Part shown: in pieces, positions 1-7,032 of the stretch | Layout of the letters: every line of letters starts with the position of its first letter | Position numbering within the stretch: position 1 is the stretch's first letter | Assembly (NCBI GenBank): GCA_963722575.1 | Contig: CAVRNR010000022.1 | Coordinates: forward strand, 1,984,001-2,048,000 | Source of the DNA: Fen-178 sp963722575 | GTDB lineage: Bacteria; Acidobacteriota; Terriglobia; Bryobacterales; Bryobacteraceae | Direction of reading: 5' to 3' | Length of the DNA: 64,000 nucleotides | Notes under the pieces: model-generated | Seen by the model: the letters and a program-made list of their open reading frames with translations, nothing else | Told to the model about the DNA's origin: nothing | Databases searched by the model: none | Program-made: the position numbers and the translations under genes

Positions 1-56
1 GCCTGCGCGGCGTCATCCGCGTCATCACCGGGGGAGAGCATCGCGATGTGTTATGA
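1..56 (+). CDS. 3' end of an upstream coding sequence (partial)
   Basis: The frame that ends in TGA at 54-56 is open to the window edge and reads LRGVIRVITGGEHRDVL before the stop. Its stop overlaps the ATG of the next gene in an ATGA arrangement, which is the usual spacing inside the operons of this window. Too little is left to name a family. The call rests on the overlap and open frame only. Confidence 0.45.
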   Translation, partial: LRGVIRVITGGEHRDVL

Positions 57-1255
57 TCGCAGCCGTGAAGAGATGGCACGCGGTTCTCTGCGCGCTCCCG
101 TTCTTCATCCCATCGGGCGCTCGTGCCGCTGACGACGTGACCGGCGCGGCGCGCGAGCTCGCGCGCCAGACAGCCGCCTTCGCCGGCCCAGGCCAACCGG
201 TTTCGGTCGAGTACCGCAATGTTTCCTCTCTGGGCCCGGCCGAACTCGGCCAGGCGCGCGGCGCGTTCGAGGCCGCGCTCAACGAAGCGGGCCTGCGGGT
301 AAGCGACGTGGCGCCAGTGGCCGAACTCCGCCTCACACTCTCCGAAAACCAGTCGCAGTACCTGCTGGTGGAAGAAGCGCGCAAGGGCGATGAGCGGCAG
401 GTCTGGATGGCCGCATGGAAGCGGGCCGAACCGGCGGCCGCCGCCTTGCCGGGCATGGCGCTCGACCGGAAGCTGGTGTGGGAACAGGAGGAGCAGATCC
501 TGGACGTAGCGTTTCCCGCCGCCGGCATGCTGGTGCTCTCGCCTTCCAGGGTGGCACTCTACACCCGTCAGAACGGCTCCTGGGCGCTGAGTCGGGCCGT
601 TCCGCTGGCGCCTGGGAAACCGTGGCCGCGCGATGTCCGCGGCCGGCTGCGGGTGACCGGCGCCAGTTTTCAGGCATTTTTGCCGGGCGTCGAGTGCGGC
701 GGCGCGGTGGAGCCTTCGCTCTCCATCGAATGCCGCGCGGGCGACCAGCCCTGGGTACTGGATTCGGGCAGCCACGCCACGCTGCTGGCTAACTTCGCCG
801 CCGCGCGCAATTACTTCGACGGGCGCGTGGCCACCGCGGCCGGTTTGCGGAAAACGATAGCTGCGCCGTTCTATTCCGCCGCGTCCGCGGCGGAGCAGGG
901 CCGGCCGCTGTGGCTGCTGGCCATGCTGGATGGGCGCACTCAAATCTTCGATGCCTGGCTCGAAACGGTGGGCGCCATCGCCTCGTGGGGCAGCGACATC
1001 GCCGGCACGGAGGCGAGCTGCGGCGGTGGATCGCAGGTGCTCGCCACGCGGCCCGGCGATGCGGGCGAGCCCGATGCCATCCAGGCCTTCGCCATTGTGA
1101 ACCGCGCAGCCACACCGCTCACCCCGCCGGTGGAGTTCGCCGGCCCGGTCACAGCTCTCTGGCCCTCGAGCGCAACCTCGGCCCTGGCCGTCGTGCGAGA
1201 TCCCCTGACAGGTGGATATGCGGCTTATGTCATCACCGTGGTTTGCGGTTCGTAA
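53..1255 (+). CDS. Secreted hypothetical protein
   Basis: 400 residues starting at an ATG that overlaps the preceding stop. The N-terminus (about residues 1-25) is a signal peptide: a basic MIAAVKR start, a hydrophobic stretch and a PSGARA-type cleavage site, so the protein probably acts in the periplasm or cell envelope. I recognise no catalytic motif or named domain. It has a few cysteines in the second half (ECGG, IECR, SCGGG, VVCGS) that could form disulfides. It overlaps the solute-binding-like gene and lies upstream of the sensor kinase in one tight operon, so a role in the same envelope sensing pathway is possible but is only inference. No close family is recognised. Confidence 0.75.
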   Translation: MIAAVKRWHAVLCALPFFIPSGARAADDVTGAARELARQTAAFAGPGQPVSVEYRNVSSLGPAELGQARGAFEAALNEAGLRVSDVAPVAELRLTLSENQSQYLLVEEARKGDERQVWMAAWKRAEPAAAALPGMALDRKLVWEQEEQILDVAFPAAGMLVLSPSRVALYTRQNGSWALSRAVPLAPGKPWPRDVRGRLRVTGASFQAFLPGVECGGAVEPSLSIECRAGDQPWVLDSGSHATLLANFAAARNYFDGRVATAAGLRKTIAAPFYSAASAAEQGRPLWLLAMLDGRTQIFDAWLETVGAIASWGSDIAGTEASCGGGSQVLATRPGDAGEPDAIQAFAIVNRAATPLTPPVEFAGPVTALWPSSATSALAVVRDPLTGGYAAYVITVVCGS

Positions 1256-2252
1256 CCTGGCCCTGGCGGCGCTCGCGGCGGCCACGGCGGCGGCCGCCAC
1301 CCGCCCGCATTACGGCGGCACACTGTACGTTGAAATACGGCAGTCCTTCGATACCCCCGACCCGCCCACCACCGGTTACGGAATGCCCGGCCTGGCGCGA
1401 GCCTTCGCCATCACAAGCTGGGAAGCGGGCCGGCGCGCTGTGTACTCAGCCGACGAAAACGCCCCGGGCGGTCGGCCATTCCTGGACACCGTGGAAATCC
1501 GGATGGCGCGGCCCTTGCGCGACCAATCCGTCGACCTCGAGCTCGGCAAGACGGACGTGGTGGAACTCGGTCCCGGCGACCTGCGCCGCCAGCCGGCCGG
1601 GCGCAAGGTCTGGCTGTCCGCGCCGGTGCGCCTGGTGGCGCTGGTTTTCGCTCCGCGGGTGGAAGATGCGCGCATCCGCGAGGCGCTGGCGCTGGCGGTG
1701 GACCGCGCCGCCATCCACAACGTGCTGCTGCAACGCCAGGGCAAGGTCTCCGCGGCGCTGCTGCCGCAGTGGCTCTCGGGTTACGCGTTTCTGTTTCCAG
1801 CCGAGGCCGATATCGTCAGGGCGCGCACGCTGCTGGCGGGCATCCCGGCCGCGGTACGTGCGGTTTCTCTTGGCGTGGAGGACGCCGCGGCGCGCCCCAT
1901 CGCCGAGCGCATCGCCCTCAACGCGCGCGACGCCGGCCTGGCCGTTTCCGTGGTTCCGCAGGCCGCCGGCGCCGACGCGCGCCTGGTGGAAGTGCGGATT
2001 AGCTCCTCGGATCCGGCCCTCGCGCTGGCGGGCATTGCCGTCTCGCTGGGCCTTCCCGAGCCTCCCCGCGCGGCTTCTCCCGAGGCGCTCTACGCCGCCG
2101 AGCGCGCGCTGCTCGAAGGCTTCCGCGTCATCCCGCTGTTCCATCTTCCGGATGCCTACGGCGTGAATCCGCGGGTGAAGGGCAGACCGGGCATCACGCC
2201 TCTGGGCGAGTGGCGTTTTGAAAACCTGTGGGTGGAAGGCGGCCGGCCATGA
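1218..2252 (+). CDS. Shortened extracellular solute-binding protein, family 5-like
   Basis: About 344 residues with a signal peptide (hydrophobic, Ala-rich, ending before RPHYGG). The start of the mature part, YGGTLYVEIRQSFDTPDPP, and the block RIREALALAVDRAAI are typical of oligopeptide/nickel-binding SBP_bac_5 proteins. Members of that family normally have about 500-550 residues, so much of the ligand-binding lobe is missing. No ABC permease or ATPase gene is nearby. ATG at 1218 has an AGGTGG Shine-Dalgarno just upstream; GTG at 1212 and ATG at 1227 are alternatives. It overlaps the 3' end of the preceding gene, and its own stop overlaps the kinase start (ATGA). I infer a periplasmic ligand sensor for the kinase rather than a transporter component. 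Confidence 0.7.
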   Translation: MRLMSSPWFAVRNLALAALAAATAAAATRPHYGGTLYVEIRQSFDTPDPPTTGYGMPGLARAFAITSWEAGRRAVYSADENAPGGRPFLDTVEIRMARPLRDQSVDLELGKTDVVELGPGDLRRQPAGRKVWLSAPVRLVALVFAPRVEDARIREALALAVDRAAIHNVLLQRQGKVSAALLPQWLSGYAFLFPAEADIVRARTLLAGIPAAVRAVSLGVEDAAARPIAERIALNARDAGLAVSVVPQAAGADARLVEVRISSSDPALALAGIAVSLGLPEPPRAASPEALYAAERALLEGFRVIPLFHLPDAYGVNPRVKGRPGITPLGEWRFENLWVEGGRP

Positions 2253-3982
2253 CCTTCCGCACCCGCCTGCTGCTGGTCTTCACGGTAGCGGTGGTGGCTT
2301 CAGTCGCGCTGGTCGAGTGGCTGGTTACCGACAGCACCCGCCAGGCATTCGAGCGCATGGAAACGCAGCGCGCCAACGGGCTGGTGGCGCAGTTTCGCAA
2401 GGAATTCGCCGAGCGCGGGCAGCGGATCGTGCGCGCCGTCGATGGCATCGCGGCTTCCGAGGCTGCCGTCGACATCGCCATCGCCGCCGATGATTCCCCG
2501 TACTACAACGAAGCTGCGTCGCTCGCCGCGGCGCACGGGCTCGGCCTGCTGGAGCTGGTGGCGGGCGATGGCACGATTGTTTCCTCCGCCGAATGGCCCG
2601 CCCGGTTCGGCTACCGGGAGGACTGGCTCCGGGAGCCCGCGGATTGGGACTCGCGCGGCGCCTTCCTGAGACGCGAGGAGTTGCCGGATGGCGTCACGCT
2701 GGCGCTGGTGGCCGTGGGCACGGCCAGCGCCGGCGGCCGCCAACTGTATGTCGCCGGCGGGCAGCAGCTCGACCGCGAATTCCTTTCCAGCCTGGTGCTG
2801 TCGGAAGGCATGCGCGTGCTCCTGTATCGCAATCTGGAACCGGGGTTTTCGCCAGCCGAGCTGGTGGGCGGGCAAGCCGAAGACGTGCCCCGCGTCCGGC
2901 CTCTCATCGAGCAGGTACAACAGCGGAAACGCGCCATCGCCCGCACCCTGGGGAGTGGCGCCAGCGCGGAGACTTTTCATGCCCTGCCGCTCACGGGTTA
3001 CCAGGGAGATCTGCTGGGCGTGCTGCTGATTTCGAGCTCGCGGCGCGAGTTGGTGGAGCTCGAGTCGGTCCTCCGCCGGACCGGCATGGCGGTGGCGGCG
3101 GCCGGCATCCTGCTGGGAATGGCGCTGAGCTGGTGGGCCACGGCCCGCGTCACGCGCCCGGTGCTGCGGCTGGCGGAGAGCGCGGCCCGGGTGGCGGCCG
3201 GAGACTGGGGCGCTACCGTCGAGTCGCCTTCCTCCGGCGAGATCGGCCAACTGGCGCGCGCCTTCAATCGCATGACCCACGAACTGGTGGCGCAGCGCGA
3301 GCGCCTGGTGCAGGCGGAGCGTGTGGCGGCGTGGCGCGAGCTGGCGCGGCGCCTGGCGCACGAGCTCAAGAACCCGCTGTTCCCGCTGCAAATCACCGTT
3401 GAGAACATGCAGCGGGCGCGCGAGCGCTATCCCGAACAGTTCGACGAAGTTTTCCGCGAAGGCGCCGCCACCCTGCTCGCCGAGTTGGCCAACCTGAAAC
3501 AGATCGTCGCGCGCTTCAGCGATTTCGCCAGGATGCCCGCACCTGAAATGCAGCCGGTGAGTTTCAACGAGCTGGTGAGCGACACCCTGAAGCTGTTCGA
3601 GCCGCAGTTCGCCCAAGCGCGGGTGCGCGCCGGCGCCGCGCTCGATCCGCGCCTTCGCCCCGTCCAGGCCGACCCGGATCAGATGACCCGCGTCTTGCGC
3701 AACCTCATCCTGAACGCCATCGACGCCATGCCCCAGGGCGGAATTCTCACGGTGCGGACCATGGCCCTCGAGGGCGGCGTGCGCCTGGAGGTTTCCGATA
3801 CGGGCCAGGGCCTCACTCCCGAAGAGTGCGGGCGCCTGTTCACGCCGTACTACACCACCAAGGCGCACGGTACCGGTCTCGGCCTGGCGATTGTGCAATC
3901 CGTGGTGAGCGACCACCACGGCCGCATCTCGGTCGAAAGCGCGCCGGGAAAGGGCACCACCTTCCGCATCGAGCTGGGGTAG
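2249..3982 (+). CDS. NtrY-like membrane sensor histidine kinase
   Basis: 577 residues from the ATG at 2249, which overlaps the previous stop as ATGA. An in-frame GTG at 2228 is less likely because it would not begin with the basic/hydrophobic MTFRTRLLLVF membrane start. Order: TM1 (about 5-25), extracytoplasmic sensor domain (about 30-280), TM2 (about 280-300), HAMP (RPVLRLAESAARVAAGDW), dimerisation/phosphoacceptor helix with RRLAHELKNPLFPLQ (His is the phosphorylation site), and a HATPase domain with NLILNAIDAMP (N box), DTGQGL (G1) and GTGLGLAIV (G2). The HELKNPL box is typical of NtrY/NtrB-type kinases, which pair with sigma-54 activators. The only such activator in the window is at 13401, a plausible but unproven partner. 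The gene ends a four-gene operon. Confidence 0.9.
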   Translation: MTFRTRLLLVFTVAVVASVALVEWLVTDSTRQAFERMETQRANGLVAQFRKEFAERGQRIVRAVDGIAASEAAVDIAIAADDSPYYNEAASLAAAHGLGLLELVAGDGTIVSSAEWPARFGYREDWLREPADWDSRGAFLRREELPDGVTLALVAVGTASAGGRQLYVAGGQQLDREFLSSLVLSEGMRVLLYRNLEPGFSPAELVGGQAEDVPRVRPLIEQVQQRKRAIARTLGSGASAETFHALPLTGYQGDLLGVLLISSSRRELVELESVLRRTGMAVAAAGILLGMALSWWATARVTRPVLRLAESAARVAAGDWGATVESPSSGEIGQLARAFNRMTHELVAQRERLVQAERVAAWRELARRLAHELKNPLFPLQITVENMQRARERYPEQFDEVFREGAATLLAELANLKQIVARFSDFARMPAPEMQPVSFNELVSDTLKLFEPQFAQARVRAGAALDPRLRPVQADPDQMTRVLRNLILNAIDAMPQGGILTVRTMALEGGVRLEVSDTGQGLTPEECGRLFTPYYTTKAHGTGLGLAIVQSVVSDHHGRISVESAPGKGTTFRIELG

Positions 3983-4102
3983 CCGCACTGCCCTGGGAGC
4001 TCACTCCGGGTCACCTCCTCACAGTTGGCAACTTCGCCGGCGCTGTCGGTGCTTGGCCCTGGTGTCCTGCGGATGCCATCGACGATTCCGGGGCTGCTTG
4101 AG

Positions 4103-4432
4103 ATGCGCGAGAATATGGAATACGGTTGCGCCATCGGCAAGTCCACAATCATAGCCAAACTGCGGGAACATGAGAGCGAACTGAAGGCCGCTGGCATCGA
4201 GCATCTGTTCCTGCACGGCTCCTACGCCCGGGGGACGGCTATCCGTGAGGTGTCGGATGTGGACGTCATAGCCCAGTTCGCTCCTGGACGGCGTCTGTCG
4301 CTTCTGGACATGGTCGCCATTGAAGACAACCTCGCGGGCTTGCTGTGTGTCCGCGTCGATCTTTCCCCGGCAAAAGGGCTCAAGGAGCCGGTGGCCGCCA
4401 AAGCCGCGCGCGAGGCCGTCCTTGCCTTTTAG
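4103..4432 (+). CDS. mntA: MntA-like nucleotidyltransferase (antitoxin of a MntA/HepT pair)
   Basis: 109 residues from ATG 4103; the frame is open further upstream but that part has no domain similarity. It is a minimal nucleotidyltransferase: GSYARG is followed by SDVDV, the two motifs that hold the nucleotide and the metal-binding acidic residues, and a third acidic residue lies in RVDLSPA. In the known MntA/HepT (type VII) systems this enzyme AMPylates a tyrosine of the HEPN toxin and so neutralises it. The HEPN partner follows 43 bp downstream. The chain ends in AAKAAREAVLAF, matching the usual C-terminal helix. An exact start cannot be proved because no clear Shine-Dalgarno is present. 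Confidence 0.85.
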   Translation: MRENMEYGCAIGKSTIIAKLREHESELKAAGIEHLFLHGSYARGTAIREVSDVDVIAQFAPGRRLSLLDMVAIEDNLAGLLCVRVDLSPAKGLKEPVAAKAAREAVLAF

Positions 4433-4475
4433 GTAGCCGGCACTCTCTCTGCGAGATATCCTCGAGGGCATCGAC

Positions 4476-4793
4476 ATGATCGTTGAGTTCGTGCGTGACA
4501 TGGATTTGGACGCGTTCCGGGAAGACCCGAAAACGGTTGCCGCGGTCGAGCGCAAGCTTCTGCTCGTCAGCGAGGCGGCGATCCGGCTCGGCGAGGACGC
4601 GGAGCGTCTATGCCCCGGCTTGCCGTGGCACAATATCCGCGGCATCGGCAACTGGTTCCGGCATCGCTACGACAGAGTGGATGTCGAGACGGTGTGGAAC
4701 ACCGTCATCGACGATCTTCCGCGTCTCAGGTCCGGGGTCTTGCGCGCGCTGAGGCCGCCTCCGGCAAGTCCCAAGGGGCCGGCTCCGGGTTGA
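4476..4793 (+). CDS. hepT: HEPN (DUF86/HepT-like) toxin, N-terminus possibly lost or non-ATG start
   Basis: 105 residues from the first ATG. The fold signature is the HepT/DUF86 ending: PWHNIRGIGNWFRHRYDRVD. HepT enzymes are RNases with an Rx4HxY active site. Here His and Tyr are present (RHRY) but the Arg five residues before the His is Gly, a variant arrangement. Reading upstream in the same frame gives SLRDILEGID before the ATG, which is the normal first helix of this family, and the frame is closed by TAG at 4434-4436. The true start may therefore be a CTG (4449) or another rare codon, or the gene has lost its start. The partner is the MntA-like gene just upstream. Confidence 0.8.
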   Translation: MIVEFVRDMDLDAFREDPKTVAAVERKLLLVSEAAIRLGEDAERLCPGLPWHNIRGIGNWFRHRYDRVDVETVWNTVIDDLPRLRSGVLRALRPPPASPKGPAPG

Positions 4794-4854
4794 ATGGCTC
4801 CCGGTAAGCCCGTATTGGTCCACCAGCCATGACGCGATATGCTGGTGAAATCCC

Positions 4855-5475
4855 ATGAAGCTCTGCGCATGCATGTTCGCTCTCGCGGCGGTGGCATCCG
4901 GGCAAGTGCCCCATCAAAACCACCCGCCCTCGTCCGCCACCGAGTACGCCAAGGTGCTCGAAGACCCTTCGCGCGATGAATGGCAGAAGCCGCACGATGT
5001 GGTGATGGCGCTCGACCTTAAATCGACGGAAACCATCGCCGATATTGGAGCGGGAACCGGCTATTTCGCGCGCCGCTTCGCCCTCCATGCCGGCAAGGTT
5101 TACGCAGTCGATATCGACGCCAAGCTGCTCGACATCGTCCGCAAAGACGCCCCGGCGAACCTCGAGGCGGTCCTGGCCGCTCCCGACGACCCACGCCTTC
5201 CGGAGCGGTCCATCGACACGATCTTCTTTTGCGATGTGCTGCACCACATCGCAAACCGCCCCGCATACTACGTCAGGCTCGCCAAGGTGTTGAAGCCCGG
5301 CGGGCGCGTCGTGGTAATCGACTTTTTCAAGAAGGAATTGCCGGTCGGGCCGCCGCCCTCCATGAAGCTCTCCGATGCGGAGGTTATCGCGGAGCTGAAG
5401 GCGGCGGGCTTCACGCTCACCAAGCACGTCGACATTCTGCCCTATCAGTATTTCCTGTTCTTCGAGAAGCGCTGA
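4855..5475 (+). CDS. Class I SAM-dependent methyltransferase with a signal peptide
   Basis: 206 residues. SAM-binding motif I is clear (ETIADIGAGTGYFARRFA), followed by the acidic loop of motif II (VYAVDID) and a motif IV-like FFCDVLHHIANR, so this is a methyltransf_11/25-type Rossmann enzyme. The oddity is the N-terminus: MKLCACMFALAAVASG followed by QVPHQNH looks like an export signal, which is unexpected for an enzyme that needs cytoplasmic SAM. The substrate cannot be read from the sequence. It stands alone, 61 bp after the toxin gene, with a 228 bp gap to the efflux operon. I see nothing definite in that gap. Confidence 0.8.
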   Translation: MKLCACMFALAAVASGQVPHQNHPPSSATEYAKVLEDPSRDEWQKPHDVVMALDLKSTETIADIGAGTGYFARRFALHAGKVYAVDIDAKLLDIVRKDAPANLEAVLAAPDDPRLPERSIDTIFFCDVLHHIANRPAYYVRLAKVLKPGGRVVVIDFFKKELPVGPPPSMKLSDAEVIAELKAAGFTLTKHVDILPYQYFLFFEKR

Positions 5476-5703
5476 CCCTATTGGTGCCATTGTCTTCTTT
5501 GGTCGGATAACCGTTCCACTTATGTTCACCCTTATCAGGTGCGGCGTTACCGGCCGTCGCAGCGCGTCGAGCAGCACGAACTTCAGGCGCGCAGCCAGGC
5601 GGCTGGCCGATACCGTGAAGTGACCCCGATATCCATCCAACATAGGCTAAAATGAACGTAGTGCGTTGCGGGGGTTTTTAATCCGGAGAAACTGGGCAGA
5701 CGG

Positions 5704-7032
5704 ATGAAAGATCACAGCTTCGCTCCACCACAAGTAGGCATACCCGACCGGCTGGCGCCAGACGCGCCGGCCTCGAAACCGCCGCGATCGGCGCCTCCTT
5801 CCCGGAGGCGTTGGGTTTGGCTGGTGGTTGTAGTCATAGCGGCCATAGCCGCTTATTACATGTGGCCGCTGGTCACCGGCGCTTCGCGCGGCTCGCCCTC
5901 CAAGGCGGCGGGCGCCAATGAGGGCGGAGGCGGGCGGGGCGGCCGCGGGTTTGGCGCCATTCCGGTGGTCGCGGTGAAGGCCACCCGCGGCAATATCGGC
6001 GAGTACGTCACCGGTCTGGGCAACGTTACCCCCATCTATACCGTCACGGTGAAAACGGTCGTGGACGGCCAGTTGATGGAGGTCCATTACAAGGAAGGCG
6101 ACATCGTGCAGCAGGGCGCGCCCCTGGTCGAAATCGACCCGCGCCCCTACCAGGTGCAGCTCGAGCAGGCCGAAGGCGCCCTGCTCCGCGACCAGGCGCT
6201 GCTCGCGAACGCCAAGGTGGATCTCAGCCGTTACGCGGAACTAGTTAAAACGGACGCCATTCCCGAGCAGCAGTACGCCACGCAACAGGCGCTGGTGGCG
6301 CAGGATGAGGGAGTGGTCAAAGCCGATCAGGGGCAGATCGACAGCGCCAAGCTCGACCTGGTCTACTGTCACATCACCGCGCCCATCACCGGCCGCGTCG
6401 GTTTGCGGCTGGTGGACCCCGGCAACATAGTCCACGCCACCGACACCAACGGCCTCTTGGTGATCGCGCAGATCCAGCCCATCAGCGTGATCTTCCCCGT
6501 TAGCGAAGACGATCTGCCGCTGATTCTCCCGCGCTTTCGCGCCGGCCAGAAGCTGGAAGTGGACGCGTGGGACCGCGATCAAACGCACAAGCTGGCCGCC
6601 GGAACGCTGGTCACCATGGATAACGAGATCGACCCGACCACCGGCACGGTGCGGCTGCGCGCGGATTTTCCCAATACCGACAGCGTTCTGTTCCCCAACC
6701 AGTTCGTCTATGCACGCCTGCTGGTCGACGAAAAGCGCGGTGTGACGCTGATTCCCACCGCCGCGATTCAGCGCACCACCACCAACACGTACGTCTGGCT
6801 GGTGAAGCCCGACTCCACCGTCACCGTGCGCGACATTACGGTGGGCACCACGGAAGGCGACCAATCGCAGATTCTTTCCGGTCTGGAGCCGGGCGACGAA
6901 GCCGTGATGACGGGCGTGGACAAGCTCAACGAAGGCGCTAAGGTGAATGCGCAGTTGCAGGGCCAGGGGCGCGGCGGCCAGCCAGTCGGGGCCGGAAACC
7001 CGGCGGGCCAACAGGAGGGAACCACGCAGTGA
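5704..7032 (+). CDS. RND efflux membrane fusion protein (MdtA/HlyD family)
   Basis: 442 residues. A short Pro-rich cytoplasmic head is followed by one TM helix (about residues 37-58: WLVVVVIAAIAAYYMW), then a Gly-rich linker (GGGGRGGRG), a biotinyl-lipoyl half domain (VKTVVDGQLMEVHYKEGD), an alpha-hairpin (LLRDQALLANAKVDLSRY), the second lipoyl half and the beta-barrel (GTVRLRADFPN). This is the usual MdtA/AcrA order, and the protein bridges the inner-membrane pump to an outer-membrane channel. No TolC homologue is seen in this window. The stop overlaps the GTG of the first pump gene (GTGA). A C-terminal Gln/Gly-rich tail ends the protein. Confidence 0.93.
   Translation: MKDHSFAPPQVGIPDRLAPDAPASKPPRSAPPSRRRWVWLVVVVIAAIAAYYMWPLVTGASRGSPSKAAGANEGGGGRGGRGFGAIPVVAVKATRGNIGEYVTGLGNVTPIYTVTVKTVVDGQLMEVHYKEGDIVQQGAPLVEIDPRPYQVQLEQAEGALLRDQALLANAKVDLSRYAELVKTDAIPEQQYATQQALVAQDEGVVKADQGQIDSAKLDLVYCHITAPITGRVGLRLVDPGNIVHATDTNGLLVIAQIQPISVIFPVSEDDLPLILPRFRAGQKLEVDAWDRDQTHKLAAGTLVTMDNEIDPTTGTVRLRADFPNTDSVLFPNQFVYARLLVDEKRGVTLIPTAAIQRTTTNTYVWLVKPDSTVTVRDITVGTTEGDQSQILSGLEPGDEAVMTGVDKLNEGAKVNAQLQGQGRGGQPVGAGNPAGQQEGTTQ

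Noticed and set aside
910..2166. 418-codon plus-strand frame over the first two genes
   Set aside because: Overlaps two genes with signal peptides and operon spacing; its translation is Arg/Ala-rich shadow.
2300..3988. 562-codon frame antisense to the sensor kinase
   Set aside because: Entirely overlapped by a kinase with all catalytic motifs; the antisense translation is unstructured.
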